From: Micromonospora craniellae
GTDB lineage: Bacteria; Actinomycetota; Actinomycetes; Mycobacteriales; Micromonosporaceae
DNA length: 64,000 bases
Reading direction: 5' to 3'
Assembly: GCF_014764405.1 (NCBI RefSeq)
Contig: NZ_CP061725.1
Location: 5,828,001-5,892,000, forward strand
Shown: positions 7,931-15,782 of the stretch, in pieces
Layout: every line of letters begins with the position of its first letter
Numbering within the stretch: the stretch's first letter is position 1
Notes under the pieces: model-generated
Seen by the model: only the letters and a program-made list of their open reading frames with translations
What the model was told of the DNA's origin: nothing
Database searches by the model: none
Position numbers and translations under genes: made by a program

Positions 7931-9187
7931 ATGAACCTGAGGGGGCGATTGGCGCTGCTGACGGTGGCCGTCGCAGCGGCACCGCTGGCACTCGGCGCGT
8001 GCACGGACGATCGGAGGACCGCCGAGGGGCGACCGGCGGCTCCGGAACTCGCCGTGACGCCTGCGGAGGGCGCGCGGGACGTACCGATCAGCGGTGAGAT
8101 CGGCACCACGGTCAAGCACGGGCGGGTCACCGACGTGCGGATCACCGACGACATGGGCGGGAAGGTCGCGGCCGAGCCGCGCGAGGACGGCACGGGCTGG
8201 GTGCCGACCAAGGTGTTGAAGCCCAAGCGGACGTACACCGCCGAGGTCACGGTGACCGGTGAGAAGGGACAGACGGTCACCCGGAAGACGACCTTCACGA
8301 CGCAGCCGAAATCAGCCAAACCGGCGATCACCAGTACGCTCTATTTTGCCGGCAATCGGACGTACGGAACGGCCATGCCGGTAACCGTCGCGTTCGACCC
8401 GCCCATTCCGAAGGAGGCCAGGGCGGATGTGCAACGTCGTCTGTTCGTGAAGACGGAACCGGCGCAACCGGGCACCTGGTCCTGGGTGTCCGACGGTAGT
8501 CAGGCCTATTACCGAGCGCCCGACTTCTGGCGGCCCGGCACGTCGATCAGCGTCCGTGCCGCGCTGGAGGGCCTGCCGATCGGCAAGGAGAACGTCGGCG
8601 ACGCCGACCGGCGGGCCACGTCGAAGATCGGTCGGCAGGTGGCGCTGGAGATCGACAACGCGACCAAGCAGATGTCGGTGATCCGGGACGGGAAGCTGCT
8701 GCGCAAGCTCCCGGTCAGTCTCGGCAAGCCGAGCACGCCGACCTCCAGCGGCAAGATGGTGATCATGGAGAAGCACGACTTCACCACGTTCGACACCACG
8801 GGCTCGGCCGACCCGTACGTCGTCGACGTCGAGGACGCGCAGCGGCTCACCTGGGGTGGCGAGTTCATCCACGGCGCGCCCTGGTCGGAGGGGGACCAGG
8901 GGTACACCAACGTGTCGCACGGGTGCACCAACCTCTCCGCGGTCAACGCCGACTGGCTGATGGGCGTCACCCAGGTCGGCGACCTGGTCACCGTCAAGGG
9001 CACCGAGGTCGAACTCGGCGAGGGCAACGGCTGGACGGCGTGGAACGTCGGCTGGGACCAGTTCGCCAGGGGCAGCGCGCTGCCCGTACCGGCCGGGTTG
9101 GGGCCGGCGCCGACCACACCGGCGGACCCGGGCGCGGTGGCCGGCGGCGGCTCGCCGGAGCCGCAGCCCTCCGCCAGCGGGGGCTGA
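7931..9187 (+). CDS. L,D-transpeptidase lipoprotein (YkuD domain with Ig-like domains)
   Basis: A 418-residue cell-wall enzyme that forms 3-3 cross-links in peptidoglycan outside the membrane. The signal peptide ends in the lipobox LGAC (Cys about 24). Two Ig-like beta domains follow (about 40-235, including VTPAEGARDVPISGEI and TSTLYFAGNRTYGTAMPVTVAFDPPI), as in mycobacterial LdtB. The YkuD catalytic domain (about 240-365) holds HGAPWSEGD and the signature SHGCTNLS with nucleophile Cys332. A Pro/Ala/Gly-rich tail ends the protein. Isolated gene with its own upstream region. Confidence 0.9.
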   Translation: MNLRGRLALLTVAVAAAPLALGACTDDRRTAEGRPAAPELAVTPAEGARDVPISGEIGTTVKHGRVTDVRITDDMGGKVAAEPREDGTGWVPTKVLKPKRTYTAEVTVTGEKGQTVTRKTTFTTQPKSAKPAITSTLYFAGNRTYGTAMPVTVAFDPPIPKEARADVQRRLFVKTEPAQPGTWSWVSDGSQAYYRAPDFWRPGTSISVRAALEGLPIGKENVGDADRRATSKIGRQVALEIDNATKQMSVIRDGKLLRKLPVSLGKPSTPTSSGKMVIMEKHDFTTFDTTGSADPYVVDVEDAQRLTWGGEFIHGAPWSEGDQGYTNVSHGCTNLSAVNADWLMGVTQVGDLVTVKGTEVELGEGNGWTAWNVGWDQFARGSALPVPAGLGPAPTTPADPGAVAGGGSPEPQPSASGG

Positions 9188-9375
9188 CCGTCCGGATCGG
9201 GGGCAGCGGGTCGTGACCGGCCCGGTGTCCCCGGTGAGCGGCCTGGGTGCTCAGGTAGTGGTCGGGGGATCGTCCCTAGGGTGGATACGCCGCGCCTGCG
9301 GGTCATGCCCTGGGCTTACCCGGAACCCCCTTTGCGCAGGGTGTAAGTGTCGGTGGTGGGCGATAGGTTTTTCTC

Positions 9376-9726
9376 ATGCCAGAGCGCGAGGAGCGGTTCC
9401 ACGTGGAGACGACGGTCTTCGACGACGCGGTGTGCGTCCGCGTGGTCGGTGCCGTCGACATCGCCACCGTCGCGGCCTTCCGCGCGGCCCTCTGGGCGGC
9501 GCCGGCCCGGCCGGAGCTGCGGGTGGATCTCTCCGAGGTCCGGGTGCTCTCCGCCGCCGGGGTCCGCACGCTGGTCGCGGCCCGGCTGTGGGTACGGGCG
9601 CAGGGTGGCCAACTGGTGTTGACGGACCCGCCACCGGTGGTGGAGCGGGTGCTGCGCGCCACCGGCCTGCGCCGGGTCATCCCGGTCGTCGGCTCGTGCA
9701 CCGAGCGGGTGCTGGCCGGGGTGTGA
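9376..9726 (+). CDS. STAS-domain protein (anti-sigma-factor-antagonist-like) without the usual phospho-serine
   Basis: A 116-residue single STAS domain: beta strands CVRVVGAVDIATVAAF, helix, then RVDLSEVRVLSAAGVRTLVAARLW. In SpoIIAA-type antagonists the loop before the long helix reads D-S-S-G, with the first Ser phosphorylated by the anti-sigma kinase. Here the loop reads LSAAGV, so that position is Ala. The protein could therefore be permanently active toward an anti-sigma factor, or serve another STAS role. No anti-sigma or sigma gene adjoins it. Confidence 0.75.
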   Translation: MPEREERFHVETTVFDDAVCVRVVGAVDIATVAAFRAALWAAPARPELRVDLSEVRVLSAAGVRTLVAARLWVRAQGGQLVLTDPPPVVERVLRATGLRRVIPVVGSCTERVLAGV

Positions 9727-9730
9727 CGTC

Positions 9731-9757
9731 GCCACGGCGGGTTCGTCCCACCGTGGC
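9731..9757 (+). terminator. Hairpin terminator of the STAS gene
   Basis: GCCACGG (9731-9737) pairs with CCGTGGC (9751-9757), with further GGG/CCC pairing inside; it lies just past the stop at 9726. Confidence 0.55.
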
Positions 9758-9785
9758 GTGCGCTGGTCGGCCGGCGCCGACCGCG

Positions 9786-9820
9786 CGTCCGGCGCCGGGT
9801 ACGGGGGCCGGCGCCGGACG
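9786..9820 (-). terminator. Hairpin terminator of the FKBP gene
   Basis: CGTCCGGCGCCGG (9786-9798) pairs perfectly with CCGGCGCCGGACG (9808-9820), immediately beyond the FKBP stop on the minus strand. Confidence 0.65.
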
Positions 9821-9826
9821 TGGCGC

Positions 9827-10207
9827 TCAGCGGACGCCGAGCAGGTCGACCACGAAGACCAGGGCCTCGTTGGGCTTGATGACACCACCGGCGCCCCGGC
9901 TGCCGTAGCCCAGGTGCGGCGGGATGGTCAGCTTGCGCCGGCCGCCGACCCGCATCCCGACCACGCCCTGGTCCCAGCCGGCGATGACCCGGCCACCGCC
10001 GAGCGGGAACTCGAAGGCGTCCCCACGGTTCCAGGAGGCGTCGAACTCGGCGCCGGTGGAGTGCGAGACCCCGACGTAGTGGACGCGGGCCACCTGGCCG
10101 CGCTGGGCCTCCGGGCCGTCGCCCACGGTGATGTCCTCGATCACGAGGTCGGCGGGCGGGGCACCCTCGATCGGACCGATCTCGGGCTTGCTCGCTGCCT
10201 GGTTCAT
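9827..10207 (-). CDS. FKBP-type peptidyl-prolyl cis-trans isomerase
   Basis: A 126-residue single FKBP domain, cytoplasmic (no signal peptide). Diagnostic segments are VHYVGVSHSTGAEFDASW, FPLGGGRVIAGWDQGVVGM (the binding-pocket V-I-x-G-W), RRKLTIPPHLGYGSRGAGG and LVFVVDLLGV. It catalyses X-Pro bond isomerisation during protein folding and would be inhibited by FK506-type macrolides. The gene stands alone; the start follows a GGAGAATCC region. Confidence 0.92.
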   Translation of the reverse strand: MNQAASKPEIGPIEGAPPADLVIEDITVGDGPEAQRGQVARVHYVGVSHSTGAEFDASWNRGDAFEFPLGGGRVIAGWDQGVVGMRVGGRRKLTIPPHLGYGSRGAGGVIKPNEALVFVVDLLGVR

Positions 10208-10312
10208 GCGGATTCTCCTGTGACGTCGGTTCTGTTCAGCACAATCCTGCCGGATGCTACGCCAGCCGTGCTCGTCGCACGCCGTACGGCGGCCCCGCCG
10301 ACCGTGCCGGCC

Positions 10313-10352
10313 ACGACGGCGGGCGGCACCCGCAGGGGTGACGCCCGCCGTG
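10313..10352 (-). terminator. Hairpin terminator of the DoxX gene
   Basis: An imperfect GC-rich inverted repeat (GGCGGGCGGCACC against GGTGACGCCCGCC) lies just past the stop of the leftward DoxX gene. Confidence 0.5.
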
Positions 10353-10371
10353 TGGGGAGGGAGGTGACAGG

Positions 10372-10944
10372 TCAGCGGAGCCAGGCGAATCGCCGGACGA
10401 TCGGCAGCCGGGCCCAGGTGCGGCCGAGGCCCCAGGTGTCACCGGCGTTGGTCACCGCGAGCAGGGCCAGCACCCCGGCGTAGACGAGGTGGTCGTCCAT
10501 GAAGGGGTTGTTCGCGGGCAGCAGGGCCGCGGTCCACATCAGCACCAGCAGCAGGCCACCGGTGGCGGCGGCGACACGTACCCCGATACCGAGGATGAGG
10601 GCGGTGCCGATCGCGGCCAGGCCGATCATGAAGAGCCAGTCGGCCCAGACCGCCCCGGCCATGCTCTGGTAGAAGCCCTCGAACGGACCGGTGACGCCGA
10701 AGCTGAGGAAGCCCTCGGTCGGGCTGCCACCGTTGATCCAGGCGTTCTTCCCCTCGGTGGCGAATCCCAGGCCGAACAGCTTGTCCAGGAAGGCCCAGAG
10801 GAAGATCCAGCCCAGCGCCAGGCGCAGCCCGGCGAGCAGGTGACGGGTGGCCCGCTTCCGGGTGGCCTGCTCCCGCACGGTCTCGGCCCCCGGGGTGCCT
10901 GCGGCGGCGGTGTTCCGCTCCGTCATCGCGGTCATGATGTCCAC
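10372..10944 (-). CDS. DoxX-family integral membrane protein
   Basis: A 190-residue membrane protein with four predicted helices: LAGLRLALGWIFLWAFLDKLF, WADWLFMIGLAAIGTALILGI, VAAATGGLLLVLMWTAALL and LVYAGVLALLAVTNA. The first helix with R-x-x-L-G-x-x-F-x-x-x-x-x-D-K is typical of DoxX/TQO-like proteins, seen in oxidative-stress membrane complexes and thiosulfate:quinone oxidoreductases. Which reaction this one serves cannot be told. The start is GTG at 10944 or the in-frame ATG at 10935; AGAAGGG lies just upstream of both. Monocistronic. Confidence 0.78.
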   Translation of the reverse strand: MDIMTAMTERNTAAAGTPGAETVREQATRKRATRHLLAGLRLALGWIFLWAFLDKLFGLGFATEGKNAWINGGSPTEGFLSFGVTGPFEGFYQSMAGAVWADWLFMIGLAAIGTALILGIGVRVAAATGGLLLVLMWTAALLPANNPFMDDHLVYAGVLALLAVTNAGDTWGLGRTWARLPIVRRFAWLR

Positions 10945-11115
10945 GTCCCTTCTCTGCTTCGCACCGCTGTCCCGGTGACACCTCCATTGGACGCCGGTGG
11001 CGCCGGATGCGGTCAGGGCCGACCGGGCCCGGACCGGCCGGGACCTTCGACCCCTTCCCGCCGGGCCGTCGGACCGGTGCGACGGGCGTACGTCGGGGCG
11101 CCGGGGTGTCGGGGT

Positions 11116-11136
11116 GTCGGCTGATGCTCAGCCGAC
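11116..11136 (-). terminator. Short hairpin at the end of the BtuF-like gene
   Basis: GTCGGCTGA (11116-11124) pairs perfectly with TCAGCCGAC (11128-11136), overlapping the stop codon of the leftward gene. Confidence 0.45.
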
Positions 11137-11847
11137 GGGATTCGCCAGTTGATCGGCCAGCACCGACGGCGCCTCGGCCAGCGATGGGCCGTACCAGGTC
11201 AGGTGCCGTCCGGAGAGCAGGGCGCACGGTACGCCCGGAAATGCCTCCGGCCCGTCGTCGGCGGTGAACAGGTACGGCTCGTCCGGCAGCACGACCAGAT
11301 CGGGTGCGGTGGCGCGCATCTGGTCCAGGGTCGGTCGCGGGTACCGTTCCGGCTGCCCGGCGTAGAGGTTGGCCACGCCCAGCCGGCGGAGCACGTCACC
11401 GGCGAAGGTGTCGGTGCCGAGGACCACCCAGGGACGCCGCCACACCGGTACCACCGCCCGGTGCCGCACCAGGCCCGCCGGCCGGTCGGCCCAGGCCCGC
11501 CGTGCCGCCGCCAGCCAGTCGGGTTCGGCGCGCGCACCCAGGTCGCGCAGCAGGTCGGCGAGTTCGGTCAGGGCGGTGTCCACCGTACGCGGATAGGTGA
11601 TCCGGATCGGCAGGCCGGCGGCGGCCAGCGCGGCGGCGTCCTCGCGCCGGTTCTCCTCGACGTTGAGCAGCACCAGGTCCGGTCGTAACGCGCGGACCCG
11701 GTCGAGGTCGGGGTACTTGCTGCCGCCCACCCGAGGCACGTCCAGGTCGGCCGGAGCGGTGCACCAGTCGGTGGCCCCGACCAGCAGACCGGGCAGGGTC
11801 ACCGCCACCGCCTCGGTCAGCGAGGGCACCAGGGACACCACCCGCAT
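11128..11847 (-). CDS. BtuF-like helical-backbone metal/cobalamin receptor protein, no signal peptide
   Basis: A 239-residue periplasmic-binding-protein fold of the cobalamin/iron receptor class: MRVVSLVPSLTEAVAVTLPGLLVGATDWCTAP, then KYPDLDRVRALRPDLVLLNVEENR, a long backbone helix, and a second lobe (RPWVVLGTDTFAGDVLRRLGVANLYA). Unlike true ABC-transporter receptors it has no signal peptide or lipobox, so it is cytoplasmic as encoded. Such short BtuF-like proteins are widespread in actinobacteria with no fixed role. The ATG follows GGAGGT at good distance. Confidence 0.75.
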   Translation of the reverse strand: MRVVSLVPSLTEAVAVTLPGLLVGATDWCTAPADLDVPRVGGSKYPDLDRVRALRPDLVLLNVEENRREDAAALAAAGLPIRITYPRTVDTALTELADLLRDLGARAEPDWLAAARRAWADRPAGLVRHRAVVPVWRRPWVVLGTDTFAGDVLRRLGVANLYAGQPERYPRPTLDQMRATAPDLVVLPDEPYLFTADDGPEAFPGVPCALLSGRHLTWYGPSLAEAPSVLADQLANPVG

Positions 11848-11979
11848 CCGTCCACCTCCTCGCCTCCGGCGTGGTCGGTCACCGTCGTGGCGGTCACGCA
11901 GGGCCCACCGGGGGAGCCGCCGGGCATGATCGTCATCCTAGACTCGGTCGGTCGACGGCAGGATTGGGTGGATACGACG

Positions 11980-12834
11980 ATGACCGGTGACGACTCGTGG
12001 CTGTCGACGATTCCGGCCGGCGGTCGTCCGCCCGTGCTGGCGCGCGAGGGGCAGCGGGTACACGCCGGCCCACGCCTGGGTGAGGTGATCCGGCGCCGCC
12101 CGCCGGGGCTCACCGGCAATCAGTGGAACACCGCCGCCCGGGTGGTGCTCGACCACGTGGTCTGCGCGGACGACACCGGGCTTCCGCAGTTCGCGGTCGA
12201 GTTCCGGGGACCGGCGCCGGACGCGTCCGCCCGGCGGGTGGACCGGATCGTCGAGGCGGTCACCGCCAGCGTCGGCCTGCCGCTGCTGCGGATCGGCTCG
12301 GCCACCCTGCGCGCCGCCGACCACGGGCCGGGCATCGTCGGGTACGTGATCGACGCCCGTCGGTACGCCGACGGCGCCGCCGGGTCGGACGTGCCGGCCG
12401 TCGGGTTCCGCGACATCGTCGGCCGGCTGCCGGACGGGCGCACCGGCGCGGTCAACGACCTCGGCGCGCTCGCCCGGGCCGAGGCGGTCGAGGCGTACGT
12501 GGCGCGGCGACTGGCGGATCCGATCCTGCGGGGACTGCACGTGCGCTGGGTCGACGGTCCGGTCGAGGGGTGGAGTTGGGTCGAGGTGTGCCCGGGCGAC
12601 TTCCTGGTGGAACGGGTCGTCCTGCGGTCGTACCGGTTCTCCTGCGGTGTGGATCCGGCGCGACTCGCCGAGGACCTGGCCGCGCTCGCGGTCGGTGAGC
12701 GCCTGCGCACCCTGGATTCGGACCCGCCCGCAGTGGTGGGGCGTGCCGATCTGCTCGATGACATCCGGCGGCTCGGGCAGCGTCGCGACGAACTTGTGAA
12801 CGGTTTCGCCTACGACCAACTCCACCAGGTCTGA
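11980..12834 (+). CDS. DUF2726-like domain protein, function unknown
   Basis: A 284-residue protein starting MTGDDSWLSTIPAGG; longer in-frame starts exist (ATG 11926, 11887). The N-terminal half contains NTAARVVLDHVVCADDTGLPQFAVEF...RRVDRIVEAVTASVGLPLLRIGSATL, the arrangement of DUF2726: a nuclease-like fold with the acidic strand followed by a strand ending in LLRI. The usual catalytic ID-D-x-S-H pattern is degraded, so nuclease activity is doubtful. The C-terminal part has no recognised domain. No signal peptide. It stands alone between leftward and rightward neighbours. Confidence 0.55.
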   Translation: MTGDDSWLSTIPAGGRPPVLAREGQRVHAGPRLGEVIRRRPPGLTGNQWNTAARVVLDHVVCADDTGLPQFAVEFRGPAPDASARRVDRIVEAVTASVGLPLLRIGSATLRAADHGPGIVGYVIDARRYADGAAGSDVPAVGFRDIVGRLPDGRTGAVNDLGALARAEAVEAYVARRLADPILRGLHVRWVDGPVEGWSWVEVCPGDFLVERVVLRSYRFSCGVDPARLAEDLAALAVGERLRTLDSDPPAVVGRADLLDDIRRLGQRRDELVNGFAYDQLHQV

Positions 12835-13101
12835 CCTGCTCGACTGTCGCACGGCCGGGACCGCAGAAAAAAAGTCCACCTTCTTTTGAACTCCCGCCAC
12901 GGCGGGGCCGTACCTCACCAGGAATGGACAGGATCTCCCCAACCCGCGCCGGGCGGCGCGGGAGACGGTGCGGAAAGGGCATCGTCGTCTGTCGACGTGC
13001 CATCGGTGCGTTCGAACGGCCTCCGTCGAGCGCGCCACCACGATTCCGTTCGGTCCGTCGAGTCACGCGTCAGGTACCGGATCGAGAAGGAGAGCAATTC
13101 G

Positions 13102-14361
13102 ATGCGCAGGTCCACCCGGTCACGCAGACCAGCCGGTAACACGCGGACCAAACGACTTGTGGCCGTTGGTGCCACGCTCGCCGTCTTCGGCGGCGTGGTC
13201 GCCGTCACCCAGATCTCGTCGGCCGGTGACCGACGGCCGAACAAGCAGCAGACCCGCCCGATCTCGGCCGAGTGTGTGGAGCCCAGCCCGGGTGCGACCG
13301 CGCCGACCGCCCGTGGCGCCACCACCACCCGTACGTTCCAGAACGGTCGTTGGGTGACCAACCACTGGGGTGACGGGCAGCAGTCCGTGGAGGAGTGCCA
13401 GGAGACCCGCAGCGGCAACGGTGGCGCGACCACCGGTGCGTTCGCCGTGGCCTGTCCCGACGTGGTCAGCCGCCTGCCGCAGGTGCCGGACCGCGCCCGC
13501 GCCGAGGTGGACCGCAACCTGGCCCTGCTGCAGACCCAGATTACCGAGGCCGACCAGCGCCTGGCCGCCGAGGGCAACAAGGGTCAGGCGTTCATCCGCA
13601 ACGCCATCCTCGACCCGCTGGCCAGCAAGCGGCGGGCCACGCTCGACCGGATCACCATCTCCATCGACCGCTTCGGCCCCCGGCCGCGTGGTCTCGCCGG
13701 TCTGGCCGCCTGCCAGGTGCAGCCGGTGAACAACAACAACGGTGGGAACAACGGCGGCAACAACCCCGGCAACGGTGGGAACAACGGCGGCAACAACGGC
13801 GGGGGCAACAACAACGGCCTCGACGTGCTGGCCAACAACTGCAACAACAGCCAGCTCCAGCCGCACGACGGCTTCCAGAACGGCAACCGCTGCATCAGCA
13901 CCGCCTTCGGTGAGGTCGGCTCCGCCGCGAACAACCCGTCGCTGCTGATCACCGAGTTCCCGCAGCAGATCAACCGCAACGAGGGCTTCGCCCTGCGGGT
14001 CAGCACCCGCAACCTGGTCCGGGACCGCTTCCTCCCGGCCGGTCAGGGTGGCTACTACCTGGAGAGCTCGCTGCTCAACGGTGAGGGCCTGACCCGTGGC
14101 CACTTCCACACCGCCTGCCGGATGCTGAACAACACGGACGAGGCGCCGGCGGCGGATCCGGTACCGGCCTTCTTCGTGGCCACCGAGGACGGCGGCGGCG
14201 GTCGCCAGCCGGACAGCGTGGTCATCCAGGTCCCGGGCCTGCCGGAGTCCGGCACCGCGCAGTGCGCGGTCTGGGCCGGTGACGGCTCGCACCGCATCCC
14301 GATGTCGGAGCGGGCCAACCAGACCCCCGCCTTCGACGCGGTGCGGATCCAGGTCAACTGA
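13102..14361 (+). CDS. Secreted protein with Asn/Gly-rich linker, function unknown
   Basis: A 419-residue exported protein with a Sec signal/anchor (KRLVAVGATLAVFGGVVAVT, about 18-37). It has an N-terminal helical region rich in charged residues (about 125-215), a low-complexity linker made of N, G and NNGG units (about 213-240), and a C-terminal globular domain with four cysteines (about 250-419: NCNN, RCISTAFGE, HTACRM, TAQCAVW). No enzyme motif is recognised. The start is ATG with AAGGAGA upstream; an in-frame extension to 12886 has no ribosome-binding site and unusual composition. Likely a cell-surface or wall-associated protein. Confidence 0.65.
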   Translation: MRRSTRSRRPAGNTRTKRLVAVGATLAVFGGVVAVTQISSAGDRRPNKQQTRPISAECVEPSPGATAPTARGATTTRTFQNGRWVTNHWGDGQQSVEECQETRSGNGGATTGAFAVACPDVVSRLPQVPDRARAEVDRNLALLQTQITEADQRLAAEGNKGQAFIRNAILDPLASKRRATLDRITISIDRFGPRPRGLAGLAACQVQPVNNNNGGNNGGNNPGNGGNNGGNNGGGNNNGLDVLANNCNNSQLQPHDGFQNGNRCISTAFGEVGSAANNPSLLITEFPQQINRNEGFALRVSTRNLVRDRFLPAGQGGYYLESSLLNGEGLTRGHFHTACRMLNNTDEAPAADPVPAFFVATEDGGGGRQPDSVVIQVPGLPESGTAQCAVWAGDGSHRIPMSERANQTPAFDAVRIQVN

Positions 14362-14374
14362 CCCGGAACGACAC

Positions 14375-14409
14375 GCGGGCCGTCCGGAACCTCGTTCCGG
14401 GCGGCCCGC
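14375..14409. terminator. Strong bidirectional hairpin between the secreted protein and lsr2
   Basis: GCGGGCCGTCCGGAAC (14375-14390) pairs with GTTCCGGGCGGCCCGC (14394-14409) with one mismatch and a three-base loop, between two converging genes. Confidence 0.75.
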
Positions 14410-14431
14410 GACGTGTGTACGGTGACGCTGT

Positions 14432-14776
14432 TCAGCGGTTCTTGTACGCCTCGACCACCTCGACCGGGATACGACCGCGTTCGGAAATCTGGTAGCCGTT
14501 GCTGACCGCCCATTCCCGGATCGCGCGGTTCTGCTCGCGGTTCATTCCGGGTGCCGCTGCCGCGACGCGTCGCGGTCCGCGGCCGGTGTCGGCACTGCCG
14601 CGTCCGAGCCGTCGGCCCGCATTGATAAACGGATCCAGCGCCTTGCGCAGGACACCCGCGTTCTCGTCGGAGACGTCGATGGTATAGCTCACGCCATCGA
14701 GGCTGAAGTCGACCGTCCGATCGGCCTTTCCGCCGTCGAGGTCGTCAGTCAGCACCGTGATTACTTTTTTCGCCAT
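14432..14776 (-). CDS. lsr2: Lsr2, nucleoid-associated DNA-bridging protein
   Basis: A 114-residue H-NS-like xenogeneic silencer of actinobacteria. The N-terminal oligomerisation domain (MAKKVITVLTDDLDGG...TVDFSLDGVSYTIDVSDENA) is followed by a Gly/Arg linker. The C-terminal DNA-binding domain (NREQNRAIREWAVSNGYQISERGRIPVEVVEAY) has the minor-groove hook R100-G101-R102. It binds AT-rich, often horizontally acquired DNA and represses it. Its position beside the AT-richer accessory island is suggestive but may be chance. The ATG follows AGGGAG; a perfect palindrome lies about 35 bp upstream. Confidence 0.95.
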   Translation of the reverse strand: MAKKVITVLTDDLDGGKADRTVDFSLDGVSYTIDVSDENAGVLRKALDPFINAGRRLGRGSADTGRGPRRVAAAAPGMNREQNRAIREWAVSNGYQISERGRIPVEVVEAYKNR

Positions 14777-14809
14777 CGTCGATTACTCCCTGTGTCTGGC
14801 GGGGTGTGG

Positions 14810-14822
14810 TCAAAGTTTGACT
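14810..14822 (-). promoter_or_regulatory. Palindrome upstream of lsr2
   Basis: GTCAAAGTTTGAC is a perfect 13-bp palindrome centred on one base, 34 bp before the lsr2 start. It includes a TTTGAC that could serve as a -35 box, so an operator overlapping the promoter is plausible. Confidence 0.4.
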
Positions 14823-15236
14823 CATCGCCCGGCAATTGCGCAACAAGAGCGCCTGCTTGCCGGTCTCGCGTTTTGCGCCGCGCGTAAATCCCGAAGGCGG
14901 TGACAACATGCATCACTACGCGAGGTGTCGGCAAGCTGCGACTGGCATCTTCGACAGTCTGCTGACTCGGCTGGCGGCTCGACGAACGCGGCGTAGCAAA
15001 CCTCCTGCACGTCCTGCCCGGCACCAGCCCAAACACCGCCGGGGCCGTCCATGGAGGGCACGCCCGCGACGTTGATGACCAGTCAGGGCGGTCCACAGCT
15101 TGAGGTTAGAGACACAGGTGCAGCCGTCGAACTGACACCCGAGTCAAGCCGCTGATCAGGCCAGCAAAGACCTGGTGGTCCGTGGTTGAGAGCGAACACC
15201 GTGGAGACGCTCGCCCTCAACCGGGCGGAACTTGCG
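14823..15236. other. Non-coding stretch at the left edge of the accessory island
   Basis: No frame here shows consistent third-position GC, a ribosome-binding site or a recognisable product. Composition looks less GC-rich than the flanks. It may be decayed coding DNA. Confidence 0.5.
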
Positions 15237-15338
15237 TCAGCCCCTCCAGGGGCCGAGGCCCAGGGCGACTAGCGCGATCACGAAGATCTGGATCACCATG
15301 GTCTGGGGGAGCCGCAGTCGGATGCTCATCTCTGTCAC
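15237..15338 (-). CDS. Small hydrophobic peptide (33 residues), probable membrane-inserted, unknown function
   Basis: A GTG-started frame of 33 codons preceded by a textbook AAGGAGGTG (15344-15352) at 5-7 nt. The product begins with a short polar/basic head (MTEMSIRLRLPQ), has one hydrophobic helix (TMVIQIFVIALVALGLG) and ends PWRG. The strong ribosome-binding site and single-helix layout argue for a real micro-protein, too short for normal gene callers. It could be a small membrane regulator or a type-I-toxin-like peptide; nothing decides between these. It lies next to a toxin-antitoxin operon on the other strand. Confidence 0.5.
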   Translation of the reverse strand: MTEMSIRLRLPQTMVIQIFVIALVALGLGPWRG

Positions 15339-15481
15339 TCGTTCACCTCCTTCCCGGCAGCCGTTCCGTACGTGCCAACGAAGCGCCTATGCGCCAGCAG
15401 AGGCATAGGTGTTCAACAGCCCAGCCTGGGCCGGGCGAGCGAGGTCCGCTGAGCGATAACCGCCAGCCCGCTGGCTGTTGG

Positions 15482-15495
15482 AATACGCGCGTATT
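15482..15495. promoter_or_regulatory. Palindromic operator over the -10 box of the first toxin-antitoxin operon
   Basis: AATACGCGCGTATT is a perfect 14-bp palindrome ending 12 bp before the GTG at 15507 and overlapping the likely -10 TATTAC (15492-15497). This is where an autoregulating RHH antitoxin would bind; the spacing suggests a leaderless mRNA. Confidence 0.55.
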
Positions 15496-15506
15496 ACGCT
15501 TGGGGT

Positions 15507-15782
15507 GTGCCGTACGAGTGGGAAGTGTGGGCGCTGCGGGCCCTGGCGGGCATTCACCCCTACGAGGTCCGCCAGGCTCTTGACGCCAAGCAACGGTGGC
15601 CGCGCCCCGCAGCCGACCAGGCCGGCTTCCGGGTGCTCACCGTCTGGGCGCGCACCCGGGACGGACGGCCCCTGATCGTGGCCGTCCGCCACATCGACGG
15701 TTTTGCCTGGAAGATCATCGGAGCGCGGGACATGACCCCCGCCGAACTGGCCGACTTCACCCGATGGGAGCAGACGCGATGA
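15507..15782 (+). CDS. Putative toxin of a type II toxin-antitoxin pair (BrnT-like layout)
   Basis: A 91-residue basic protein: MPYEWEVWALRALAGIHPYEVRQALD..., then strands GFRVLTVWARTRDGRPLIVAVRHIDGFAWKIIGARDMTPAEL. The order is a short helix, then a beta sheet in which a 'G-R-P-L-I-V' strand is followed by 'W-K-I-I-x-A-R' and a terminal helix. It resembles BrnT/RelE-like RNA-cleaving toxins, although I cannot assign the family with certainty. It precedes its antitoxin with a 4-bp ATGA overlap, the toxin-first order seen in BrnTA. The GTG start fits a leaderless transcript. Confidence 0.5.
   Translation: MPYEWEVWALRALAGIHPYEVRQALDAKQRWPRPAADQAGFRVLTVWARTRDGRPLIVAVRHIDGFAWKIIGARDMTPAELADFTRWEQTR

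Noticed and set aside
7585..8331. 248-codon minus-strand frame overlapping the L,D-transpeptidase start
   Set aside because: No ribosome-binding site, Pro/Ser/Arg-rich shadow translation, overlaps a clear gene.
12835..13101. A riboswitch (for example c-di-AMP type) before the secreted protein
   Set aside because: The conserved segments of known motifs are not visible.
13735..13815. Regular NNGG-encoding repeats as a CRISPR-like array
   Set aside because: They lie in frame inside the secreted protein and encode an Asn/Gly linker; no spacer structure.
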